DNA from: Calothrix sp. MO_167.B12
GTDB lineage: Bacteria > Cyanobacteriota > Cyanobacteriia > Cyanobacteriales > Nostocaceae
Length of the DNA: 36,759 nucleotides
NCBI GenBank assembly: GCA_030066045.1
Contig: JASJCJ010000033.1
Location: 1-36,759 of the forward strand
Reading direction: 5' to 3'
Under the pieces are notes generated by a model. It had not been told where the DNA came from. It saw only the letters and a program-made list of their open reading frames with translations, and made no database searches. Of the stretch, positions 16,690-23,893 are shown piece after piece. Made by a program: the position numbers and the translations under genes. Every line of letters begins with the position of its first letter. The first letter of the stretch is position 1.

Positions 16690-16924
16690 GTAAATAACAC
16701 AAGGCAAATTCAATATAAAACCTCACCGGCGGGGTACTAAGGAGAGGGGTGCCGTCAGGCGGGGTGAGCTTAAGTCTGAGATTTATTACTCCCATAATCA
16801 TGACTTTTTTTAGCAAGCCCTACTCCTAACTAACACATTTTAAAACCCTTATAGAGCAAGGCTTTTAGCCAAGCAATAAAAATGTGTTTGTTTCATTCGT
16901 TGCGAGGGGGTTTAATAATGCATG

Positions 16925-17289
16925 ACTTTTGACTTCCCCCCTCGTGGGGGTGCTCATAACTTACTTTTTCTGGTTGTGCCAACGATGGCGAAAAAAAAGC
17001 TCCGTTGTATGCTTTAGCCTCTAAACTGGTAAGAAAGGCTTTTTTCCCTCACAAGAAAACACGCGGTAAGCGTGAAAGGGAAGCGACAGGAGCGATTTTA
17101 ACCGTCGTGGTCTTTTGATCCGTGATATGGATCTTCAATGCGGACTTTGACAACCGCAGCGAGAGTAAGACTATGGCACGGTTCGAGTCAGAACCCTCTT
17201 CATGGAAAACTCTGTCAGTGAAAAGAATCTCAGGGTTTTAGTGTTCGCGCAAGCGTGCCAAAGGCATAGCCCAAGCCTGAGAGTGTCAA
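16925..17289 (+). mobile_element. IS200/IS605 (tnpB-type) remnant with right-end hairpin
   Basis: A candidate left end has TTGACTTCCCCCCTCG followed by TGGGGGTGC (hairpin CCCCC/GGGGG, about 16934-16951). The right side ends GAATCTCAGG ... CCTGAGAGTGTCAA, with TCTCAGG (17228-17234) pairing to CCTGAGA (17276-17282). The layout GAAT-hairpin-AGTGTCAA is the right-end pattern I associate with cyanobacterial tnpB elements. A 39-codon frame (17122-17241, ending SSWKTLSVKRISGF) runs into this end, as a degenerate tnpB 3' end would. A GCGCAAGCGTGCC repeat sits inside the hairpin loop. No complete transposase or TnpB remains. Confidence 0.4.
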
Positions 17290-17351
17290 TTAAGTCCCTC
17301 GATTTATCGATGGGATAAACAATCACCCATTACTGATAACTAATAACTGAA

Positions 17352-18353
17352 ATGACAAACCAGCCCAACAACTTGGAGGCTCAACTTTTAGCACTGCAAC
17401 AAGAAGGAGAAAAAGCAATCTCCGCCGCCAATACCCTGGAAAGCTTAGAAGAGCTGCGAGTCAGTTATTTGGGCAAAAAGGGACAGATGGGTACTTTGTT
17501 GCGGAGTATGGGGAAACTGAGTGCGGAGGAAAAACCAAAAATTGGGGCGATTGCCAATACAGTTAAGGAAGCTCTGCAAGCCAGTCTGGACAAGCAACGC
17601 CATGCCCTAGAAGCAGCCAAAATCCAAGCACAGCTAAAAACGGAAACCCTGGATGTAACAATGCCAGGAATTTACCGTCCCCAAGGTCAAATTCATCCGA
17701 TTAATGGGATGATTGATAAGGCACTGGATATTTTTGTGGGTATGGGTTATACGGTAGCTTCTGGTCCAGACATGGAAACGGACTACTATAATTTTGAAGC
17801 ACTCAATACTCCACCAGACCATCCTGCTCGTGATATGCAGGATACGTTCTATCTACCAGATGGGAATCTATTAAGGACACATACCTCGTCCGTACAAATT
17901 CGGTATATGGAAACAGAAGAACCACCAATTCGGATTATAGCTCCAGGAAGGGTGTATCGAAGAGATACTGTTGACGCTACCCATGCTGCGGTTTTCCATC
18001 AATTGGAACTTTTGGCAGTGGATGAAGGACTAACTTTTACTGACCTTAAGGGTACTATTAAAGTATTTTTACAAGCAATGTTTGGGGATTTACCCATCCG
18101 TTTCCGTGCCAGTTATTTTCCTTTCACGGAACCATCTGCTGAGGTAGATTTGCAGTGGAATGGACGCTGGTTGGAAGTGATGGGCTGTGGTATGGTCGAT
18201 CCCAATGTGTTAAAAGCTGTGGGATATGATCCTGAAGTTTATACTGGCTTTGCGGCTGGTTTTGGTGTGGAAAGGTTTGCTATGGTACTGCACCAGTTAG
18301 ATGATATTCGCCGGGTTTATGCCAGCGATTTGAGATTTTTAAGGCAGTTTTAA
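17352..18353 (+). CDS. pheS: Phenylalanyl-tRNA synthetase alpha subunit
   Basis: PheS forms the catalytic alpha part of the alpha2-beta2 enzyme that charges tRNA-Phe. In 333 residues an N-terminal coiled-coil (about 1-95, tRNA binding) precedes the class II core: the HPINGMID segment, [19 protein letters not shown], motif 2 around [40 protein letters not shown], and motif 3 with [14 protein letters not shown]. Length and order are normal. pheT is not adjacent, which is usual in cyanobacteria. Only repeat DNA lies just upstream, so it is transcribed alone. Confidence 0.97.
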   Translation: MTNQPNNLEAQLLALQQEGEKAISAANTLESLEELRVSYLGKKGQMGTLLRSMGKLSAEEKPKIGAIANTVKEALQASLDKQRHALEAAKIQAQLKTETLDVTMPGIYRPQGQIHPINGMIDKALDIFVGMGYTVASGPDMETDYYNFEALNTPPDHPARDMQDTFYLPDGNLLRTHTSSVQIRYMETEEPPIRIIAPGRVYRRDTVDATHAAVFHQLELLAVDEGLTFTDLKGTIKVFLQAMFGDLPIRFRASYFPFTEPSAEVDLQWNGRWLEVMGCGMVDPNVLKAVGYDPEVYTGFAAGFGVERFAMVLHQLDDIRRVYASDLRFLRQF

Positions 18354-18597
18354 TAATAATTAGGAGTTCGGAGTTCGGAGTTCGGAGTTATCATTCTTTA
18401 CCTCCTTGCCTCTTTCACTCCTACTTTTTGAGAAGCCGCTATTTTGTCTTCTACACTCCTTGCCTCTTTCACTCTTTCATTCCTCCGCTTATTACTTTCC
18501 CCAGTTTTAAACTCTTTTACCAACAGTCAGATTGCTTGTTACTACATCAGGATTTTCGGGAACTATGTACCTGTAGTCTGCAAGTGATTAAATCCAG
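18354..18597. repeat. Short repeats between pheS and the next gene
   Basis: GGAGTTC heptamers (18363-18386) are followed by CTCTTTCACTCC-type repeats and a GAGAAGCCGCTATTTTGTCT segment related to repeats at 30460-30550. No gene is seen. Confidence 0.5.
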
Positions 18598-19386
18598 ATG
18601 TTTCCCGTGTCTCGCCAAGTTATTGGTGCATCGTTTGCGGTTTGTTTGTGCATATTAGGTGTGGGTGGGTTGCAATTCCCACGACTGCAAACCACCCTCA
18701 AAACTCAAGACACTGCTTCCATAGAAACTTTGCAACGAGAGCTAAACTCCCAAAAGCTACGCCTGCAATTTTTACAAAAATTACCTAGCTTTGGATATGC
18801 CAATTTAATAGCTAATTGGGTATATCTTGGTTTTTTACAATATTTTGGCGATGAGGTTGCTCGCGAAAAAACTGGTTATGACCTCAGTCCTGAATATTTT
18901 ACAGTCATTATCGATCGCGATCCTCGTTTTATCAAAGCCTATTTAGGACTTTCTACCAGTGCTTCCATGTATGCTGCAATGCCCCAAAAAGCGGTAAAAT
19001 TAACAGAGAAAGGTCTCAAGTATCTTAAACCTAAAGTTCCCCACGGCTCTTATTATGTATGGCGTTATAAGGGTATTGATGAGTTACTGTTTTTAGGTGA
19101 TTCCCAAGCTGCAAAAACCTCTTTTGCCAATGCATCCAACTGGGCTAGTACTTATACTGACGAAGATAGCCAAAAAGTATCAGAAATATCACGGAGAACA
19201 TCCGAATTTATCAGCAAAAATCCTGACAGTAAACGAGCTCAAGCTGCCGCTTGGGTGATGGTATTAAATCATCAAGTGGATAAAAAGGGTAGGGAAAGAG
19301 CAATTAGAGAAATAGAAGCTTTAGGAGGAAAGATAATTACTAAGCCTGATGGCAGTACTACAATCCAATTACCACCGAAAGATTGA
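18598..19386 (+). CDS. Cyanobacterial conserved hypothetical, membrane-anchored, helical-repeat-like
   Basis: The 262-residue protein starts with a hydrophobic anchor (about residues 8-26, VIGASFAVCLCILGVGGLQF). The rest looks helical and tetratricopeptide-like: LPSFGYANLIANWVYLGFLQ, DPRFIKAYLGLSTSASMYAA, KAVKLTEKGLKYL, YVWRYKGIDELLFLGDSQAA, SKRAQAAAWVMVLNHQ. It ends in a short basic/acidic tail with GGKIITKPDGSTTIQLPP. I recall similar proteins across cyanobacteria without an assigned role. It is probably anchored in the cytoplasmic or thylakoid membrane with the helical part outside the cytosol. A purine-rich tandem array begins 5 bases after the stop codon. Confidence 0.75.
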   Translation: MFPVSRQVIGASFAVCLCILGVGGLQFPRLQTTLKTQDTASIETLQRELNSQKLRLQFLQKLPSFGYANLIANWVYLGFLQYFGDEVAREKTGYDLSPEYFTVIIDRDPRFIKAYLGLSTSASMYAAMPQKAVKLTEKGLKYLKPKVPHGSYYVWRYKGIDELLFLGDSQAAKTSFANASNWASTYTDEDSQKVSEISRRTSEFISKNPDSKRAQAAAWVMVLNHQVDKKGRERAIREIEALGGKIITKPDGSTTIQLPPKD

Positions 19387-19391
19387 GTCCG

Positions 19392-19467
19392 GAGTGAAGG
19401 AGTGAAGGAGTGAAGGAGTGAAGGAGGGAAGGAGTGAAGGAGGGAAGGAGGGAAGGAGTGAAGGAGT
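19392..19467. repeat. Purine-rich short tandem repeat array 3
   Basis: About 75 bp of GGAGTGAAGGAG and GGAGGGAAGGAG units lie directly behind the stop codon of the preceding gene, in the same orientation as the array behind hyuB. Confidence 0.85.
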
Positions 19468-19478
19468 TATGCCATTTA

Positions 19479-19596
19479 GATGCGCCAAATTTAGCCTGCG
19501 TGGTTGCCGCGCTACGCTCGCAAGGCTTTGCTCGTATTAGCCCTACTCTTCTAGAGTGAGGGAAATATAGCCCAGCTTCATACAGAATTGGTATTA
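19479..19596. mobile_element. MITE-like dispersed repeat, copy 2
   Basis: It shares GATGCGCCAAATTTAGCCTG at the left and CATACAGAATTGGTATTA at the right with 5369-5453. Its centre is longer (118 against 85 bp) and carries a GCCGCGCTACGCTCGC insertion, a short repeat common in cyanobacteria, plus a hairpin CTACTCTTCTAGAGTGAG. Only part of the outer inverted end (GTTATGCCATTTA) is kept. Confidence 0.5.
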
Positions 19597-19599
19597 GGA

Positions 19600-19700
19600 G
19601 TTGCCTATCCCCTATTCCCTATCCCCTATTGCCTGTTGCCTATTGCCTGTTGCCTATTGCCTATTGCCTATTTTGCCTGTTGCCTGTTGCCTATTCCCTA
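19600..19700. repeat. Heptanucleotide repeats (TTGCCTA/TTCCCTA type)
   Basis: Runs of CCTATTC, CCTATTG and CCTGTTG heptamers fill the DNA just upstream of the aminotransferase gene. They leave about 40 bp for any separate promoter. Confidence 0.75.
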
Positions 19701-19741
19701 CCCTCACCCAAAAACTTTTCCAATAAACCCGAGGTATTATT

Positions 19742-20527
19742 ATTTACTGGTATGACGGTCAATTAATCAATTCTGGAACACTGGAGCTAGCCATTGACGA
19801 TCCGGGCTTACTCTACGGCGCTACGGTATTTACTACCCTGAGGGTTTATGATAATTCCCTAGATAGTAAATTAACTCAATGGGATGCTCATTGCGATCGC
19901 TTAAAATTCAGTTTGCAACATTTTGGTTGGTCATTACCAGATGAAGGGCGATTGCGTCAAGGTGCAGAATTGATAATGAAACAATTCCCAGTTCTGCGAA
20001 TTACCATTTTTCCTGATGGTAGGGAATGGATTACTGGGAGGCAATTACCACCGGATTTAAAGCAAAAACAAGCTACAGGAATTGTCGCTAGTTTAGCTAT
20101 ACCAGAATTACAGCGATGTCTACCCACTCATAAAACTGGGAACTACCTTAGTCCTTGGCTAGCTAAAATAGACGCTCAAAAATTAAACGCTCAAGAGACG
20201 ATTTTGGTAGACCCTAGTGGAAATTGGCTAGAAACTAGTACTGGTAATCTTTGGGGGTGGGGATACGGTTGTTGGTGGACACCACCACTAACAGCGGGAA
20301 TATTGCCAGGAATCATGCGGGAGCAACTTTTCCATTGGCTGCAAAGTCAACAGCAGCAAGTACAACAGGAACCTTGGACAAAGGAATTAGTGCAGGGATT
20401 ATCAGCGATCGCCTACAGCAACAGTATCATCGAAATTATTCCCATTCATACGGTCATTCACCCCTCGGGATCGCTAAAATATAATTCCGAGCATTCTATT
20501 TTGCAGTTATTACGGGAGATGTTTTAG
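19742..20527 (+). CDS. pabC: Class IV aminotransferase, probable aminodeoxychorismate lyase, ATT start
   Basis: The reading frame gives about 261 residues beginning YWYDGQLINSGTLELAIDDP, then GLLYGATVFTTLRVY, which is the usual N terminus of cyanobacterial PabC-like proteins. PabC releases p-aminobenzoate and pyruvate from aminodeoxychorismate for folate synthesis. The PLP lysine is in THKTGNYL (Lys131), and ETSTGNLWGW follows where the family has its E-S-N cofactor contacts. The frame has a stop at 19724-19726 and then only ACC, CGA, GGT and three ATT codons before the conserved start, so no ATG, GTG or TTG is available. GAGG (19731-19734) lies 7 bases before the ATT at 19742. Either ATT initiates or the start codon has mutated. 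Branched-chain or D-amino-acid aminotransferase activity cannot be fully excluded. Confidence 0.75.
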   Translation: MYWYDGQLINSGTLELAIDDPGLLYGATVFTTLRVYDNSLDSKLTQWDAHCDRLKFSLQHFGWSLPDEGRLRQGAELIMKQFPVLRITIFPDGREWITGRQLPPDLKQKQATGIVASLAIPELQRCLPTHKTGNYLSPWLAKIDAQKLNAQETILVDPSGNWLETSTGNLWGWGYGCWWTPPLTAGILPGIMREQLFHWLQSQQQQVQQEPWTKELVQGLSAIAYSNSIIEIIPIHTVIHPSGSLKYNSEHSILQLLREMF

Positions 20528-20550
20528 CATAATGGGCATACATTCTGGTA

Positions 20551-20567
20551 TAACTTAAAATAAGTTA
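20551..20567. promoter_or_regulatory. Perfect inverted repeat upstream of ftsH (TAACTTA-AAA-TAAGTTA)
   Basis: Two perfect 7-bp arms separated by AAA lie 75 bp before the ftsH start and 24 bp after the preceding stop codon. The size suits a dimeric regulator operator or part of the ftsH promoter. The regulator is unknown. The site does not match a standard Fur box. Confidence 0.35.
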
Positions 20568-20641
20568 ACATAATTTTAATATGCCCTCTCATTTAGAGAT
20601 ACTGCGCGAACTTAGAAGAAATCATAGGAGGATTAACCTCG

Positions 20642-22489
20642 GTGAATAATAAAAGATGGAGAAATGCAGGGCTGTACGCGCTGCTTTTTATCGTCCTCAT
20701 AGCTTTGGGAACTACTTTATTAGATAAGCAGCCCGAAGGAGGAAGAAAAACATGGCGATATAGTGAGTTTATTCAAGCAGTTGAAAAGAATAGGGTAGAA
20801 AAAGTCAGTATCAGTGCTGATCGCAAACAGGCATTAGTTACACCCAAAGATGAAACCACCAAGAGATTGGTGACTTTGGTTAACGACCCAGAATTAATTA
20901 ATACTTTAAGTTCCAAGGGCGTTGACATTTCCGTGTTACCCCAAAGTGATGATGGAGCTTGGTTCAAATTACTGAGTAGCCTATTTTTCCCCATCCTGCT
21001 GTTAGTAGGGTTGTTCTTCTTGCTACGCCGCGCCCAAAGTGGTCCTGGTAGCCAAGCAATGAACTTTGGTAAGTCCAAAGCTAGGGTACAAATGGAACCC
21101 CAGACTCAAGTTACCTTTGGTGATGTGGCTGGGATTGAACAGGCAAAGCTAGAACTGAATGAAGTTGTAGACTTTTTGAAAAACGCTGATCGCTTCACTG
21201 CTGTGGGGGCAAAAATTCCCAAAGGTGTATTATTAGTTGGTCCTCCAGGAACAGGTAAAACCCTCTTGGCTCGTGCTGTAGCTGGGGAAGCCGGCGTTCC
21301 TTTCTTCTCCATCTCTGGTTCTGAATTTGTAGAAATGTTTGTGGGTGTGGGTGCATCTCGTGTCCGCGACTTATTCGAGCAAGCTAAATCCAACGCTCCC
21401 TGTATCGTCTTCATCGATGAAATTGACGCAGTTGGTCGTCAACGGGGTGCAGGTTTAGGTGGTGGTAACGACGAGCGGGAACAAACCCTCAACCAGTTAC
21501 TCACCGAAATGGATGGTTTTGAAGGTAATACAGGCATTATTATTATTGCCGCTACTAACCGTCCCGATGTTTTGGATGCAGCTTTATTACGTCCCGGACG
21601 TTTTGATCGCCAAGTAGTGGTAGATCGCCCCGATTACGCCGGACGATTGGAAATTCTCAACGTCCATGCCCGTGGTAAGACCTTAGCCAAGGATGTGGAC
21701 TTAGACCGCATTGCCCGTCGTACCCCAGGATTTACAGGTGCAGATTTATCCAACCTGCTCAATGAAGCAGCAATCTTGGCAGCACGGCGCAATCTGACGG
21801 AAATTTCCATGGATGAAATTAATGATGCCATCGATCGCGTATTAGCTGGTCCAGAGAAGAAAGACCGGGTGATGAGCGAACGTCGCAAGCAGTTAGTAGC
21901 GTATCATGAAGCTGGTCATGCCCTAGTAGGTGCATTAATGCCCGACTATGACCCCGTACAGAAAATTAGCATCATTCCTCGTGGTCGCGCCGGTGGTTTA
22001 ACTTGGTTTACCCCCAGCGAAGACCGGATGGATTCTGGATTATACAGTCGCTTCTATCTGGAAAACCAGATGGCTGTAGCATTGGGTGGTCGTTTAGCCG
22101 AAGAAATCATCTTTGGTGATGAAGAAGTTACCACAGGTGCTTCCAACGACTTACAACAGGTAGCTCGTGTCGCTCGCCAGATGGTGACTAGATTTGGGAT
22201 GAGCGATCGCTTAGGACCAGTAGCACTGGGTCGCCAACAAGGTAATATGTTCTTGGGACGCGATATTATGTCCGAGCGTGATTTCTCTGAAGAGACTGCC
22301 GCAGCCATTGACGAAGAGGTACGGAAATTAGTTGACGTGGCCTATGCAAGGGCTAAACAAGTACTAGTAGAGAACCGTCACATCCTTGACCAAATAGCAG
22401 ATATGTTAGTGGAAAAGGAAACCGTAGATGCGGAAGAATTGCAAGAGATTTTGACCCAAAATGATGTGAAAACCGCAGCCTTTGTATAA
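20642..22489 (+). CDS. ftsH: ATP-dependent zinc metalloprotease FtsH (FtsH3-like)
   Basis: FtsH degrades damaged or unneeded membrane and soluble proteins. The 615-residue protein has membrane spans at about 9-26 and 109-128 flanking a periplasmic/lumenal domain, Walker A GPPGTGKT at 200-207, Walker B FIDEID at 257-262, the SRH region [20 protein letters not shown] and the zinc motif HEAGH at 422-426. The N terminus ([16 protein letters not shown]) and length resemble Synechocystis FtsH3 (slr1604) rather than FtsH2 or FtsH4, as I recall them. FtsH3 pairs with FtsH1 in the plasma membrane and is linked to iron response. The start is GTG with a strong AGGAGG 10 bases upstream. A hairpin terminator follows. 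Confidence 0.95.
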   Translation: MNNKRWRNAGLYALLFIVLIALGTTLLDKQPEGGRKTWRYSEFIQAVEKNRVEKVSISADRKQALVTPKDETTKRLVTLVNDPELINTLSSKGVDISVLPQSDDGAWFKLLSSLFFPILLLVGLFFLLRRAQSGPGSQAMNFGKSKARVQMEPQTQVTFGDVAGIEQAKLELNEVVDFLKNADRFTAVGAKIPKGVLLVGPPGTGKTLLARAVAGEAGVPFFSISGSEFVEMFVGVGASRVRDLFEQAKSNAPCIVFIDEIDAVGRQRGAGLGGGNDEREQTLNQLLTEMDGFEGNTGIIIIAATNRPDVLDAALLRPGRFDRQVVVDRPDYAGRLEILNVHARGKTLAKDVDLDRIARRTPGFTGADLSNLLNEAAILAARRNLTEISMDEINDAIDRVLAGPEKKDRVMSERRKQLVAYHEAGHALVGALMPDYDPVQKISIIPRGRAGGLTWFTPSEDRMDSGLYSRFYLENQMAVALGGRLAEEIIFGDEEVTTGASNDLQQVARVARQMVTRFGMSDRLGPVALGRQQGNMFLGRDIMSERDFSEETAAAIDEEVRKLVDVAYARAKQVLVENRHILDQIADMLVEKETVDAEELQEILTQNDVKTAAFV

Positions 22490-22511
22490 AGGAATCAATA
22501 ATTAAAAGTAG

Positions 22512-22538
22512 GGTGGGCATTGCCCACCTTATTTTTTT
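22512..22538 (+). terminator. Rho-independent terminator after ftsH
   Basis: GGTGGGC (22512-22518) pairs with GCCCACC (22522-22528) around a 3-base loop, followed by TTATTTTTTT, 22 bases after the ftsH stop. Confidence 0.8.
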
Positions 22539-22618
22539 GGGAGCATCCCAATTTTTGAAAAAGCCCAAGTGCAAAGCGCAGGCTGCGCCAACAGGCTAAA
22601 GCCTGGGGCTTTGATCGT

Positions 22619-22726
22619 GTAGCGACACATGGGTAGGGGTTTAGCATTGCTAAACCCCTACAAATAATTTATCTAAACCCCTACAAATAATTTATCTGTT
22701 GCAAACATTATTTGAATTGGTATTAT
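22619..22726. repeat. Palindromic repeat, copy A (left of Uma2 gene)
   Basis: GCGACACATGGGTAGGGG leads into the palindrome at 22633-22661 (TTTAGCATTGCTAAA centre), then a duplicated CTACAAATAATTTATCT and the tail GTTGCAAACATTATTTGAAT and TGGTATTA. The same arrangement in the same orientation lies at 23382-23470, so the Uma2 gene is bracketed by direct copies. Confidence 0.65.
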
Positions 22727-22748
22727 TTATTAAAATTTGGGATGCTTC

Positions 22749-23354
22749 CTATTTTTTTGGTGTCATATCATGTGCGGGAAAAATTCGAGATAAATCCAGG
22801 GATAAATCAGGAAAACCAGGGAGATTAACACTGCTATTGGGTAACAAAACTTGCTTATTAGCGTAGGCAAAATTACCTTGTAAATCTTGATATGGTTGAG
22901 TATAAATTTCCAAACAATATGTAACTAAATTAAATATCCAATAGTTAGCAATTCCCGATTCAGCGTACAGTGGTAATTTTGATTCTTGGTCATATTTCAG
23001 CGTCGAATCTGCTATTTCTACTACTAGTAAAATATCTGCTGGTTGAGGATGTGCCGATATATAATCATCCGAACGATAACTTGCAATCACTAAATCTGGT
23101 TCTGGTTCGCTATTAGGAGGTAGGGTTATAGGTTCTTGCCCTCTAATTATTGCTCTTCTTTGGAGCAGCATTATCAATTCGTAAACTAAAGAGGTGTTGC
23201 AAACAGTATGAGGTATTCCTTTACCTACCATTTGCATCAATTCCCCACGAATTAATTCTACTCGGTCATTTTCTGTCAGAAACCCTAACTGAATTAGGCG
23301 ATGGTAGTCATCTATTGTAAAACGTTTAGGAGTTACAGTAGTGGCAGCAAGCAT
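22749..23354 (-). CDS. Uma2-family (DUF820) PD-(D/E)XK nuclease-like protein
   Basis: The 201-residue length is normal for Uma2. The family layout is present: FTIDDYHRLIQLGFLTENDR and VELIRGELMQM at the N terminus, then the nuclease core EPDLVIASYR, ADILLVVEIADSTLKYD and ESKLPLYAESGIANYWI, whose D, E and K residues match the PD-(D/E)XK fold. Uma2 proteins are hugely expanded in cyanobacteria and are suspected of DNA restriction or mobile-element roles; the function is not established. The gene is flanked on both sides by copies of the same palindromic repeat, which suggests the unit could have moved or amplified. Confidence 0.88.
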   Translation of the reverse strand: MLAATTVTPKRFTIDDYHRLIQLGFLTENDRVELIRGELMQMVGKGIPHTVCNTSLVYELIMLLQRRAIIRGQEPITLPPNSEPEPDLVIASYRSDDYISAHPQPADILLVVEIADSTLKYDQESKLPLYAESGIANYWIFNLVTYCLEIYTQPYQDLQGNFAYANKQVLLPNSSVNLPGFPDLSLDLSRIFPAHDMTPKK

Positions 23355-23381
23355 AAATAATCATCCAATTTGAAAAAAGAA

Positions 23382-23470
23382 TGCGACAGATGGGTAGGGG
23401 TTTAGCAGTGCTAAACCCCTACGAGTAATTTAATTTATGTGTCGCAAACATTATTTGAATTGGTATAATA
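23382..23470. repeat. Palindromic repeat, copy B (right of Uma2 gene)
   Basis: TGCGACA (23382-23388) and TGTCGCA (23440-23446) are inverted ends around the palindrome at 23394-23422 (GTAGGGGTTTAGC / GCTAAACCCCTAC). The tail AAACATTATTTGAATTGG matches copy A. Confidence 0.65.
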
Positions 23471-23893
23471 ATTCAATTTTGGATTTTGGATTGTGAAAAA
23501 CTACTATAGCAATCCTAAATCATTGGAGAGAAACAAGAACCCCGAATTTTTAACCCAATACAGTTCAATGAAATGTAGGGAACATCCCAAATATTAAAGA
23601 TTGTAGTGCGAAGAGAAGCGCGTTGCGGTGAGGTAGTGTGGTCTTGGGGGTTTCCCCCATGAACAACTACCGAACCCGTAGGGGGGTTCCCCCCGTTGTA
23701 GCGACTTCGGGGTATCTTGCCCGCATTAGATATCCAGGGAGCAAGATGCTCCCACTACATAATATTTTGGAAAAATTGGGATGCTCCCGAAATGTAGGTT
23801 GGGTAGAACGAAGTGTAGACGACCGGAGGGAGGCTTCTCGTAGAGTAACCCAACAGCTGATTTTGTTGGGTTTTGTCCCTCAACCCAGGGGAT
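23471..23893. other. Repeat mosaic between Uma2 and CHAT genes
   Basis: It contains CTTGGGGGTTTCCCCCATGA (about 23643-23662), GGGGGGTTCCCCCC (about 23681-23694), GGGAGCAAGATGCTCCC (23738-23754) and a long imperfect inverted repeat of the GTTGGGT/ACCCAAC type (about 23806-23870). The open frame across it is repeat-derived. No gene is seen. Confidence 0.55.

Larger units (their letters stand above)
16511..17351. other. Gene-poor interval upstream of pheS
   Basis: Besides the tiny frame and the IS-like remnant it holds an inverted repeat CTCACC ... GGTGAG (about 16720-16768), a hairpin ACACATTTT/AAAAATGTGT (about 16831-16886), a reverse copy of the AGGGCTTGCT end (16804-16820), and the CCCTCGATTTATCGATGGG hairpin (17296-17314), the reverse of the repeats at 3382 and 6623. 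The pheS promoter should lie in the last 60 bp or within the remnant. Confidence 0.5.

Noticed and set aside
17176-17192. GGTTCGAGTC-like tRNA T-arm
   Set aside because: The stem GGTTC/GAACC leaves a 6-base loop without the TTC-purine-A pattern, and no acceptor, D or anticodon arms can be placed around it.
20773-22308. Several minus-strand frames inside ftsH
   Set aside because: They are shadows of a strongly coding plus-strand gene, with unlikely compositions (Ser/Arg/Thr-rich).
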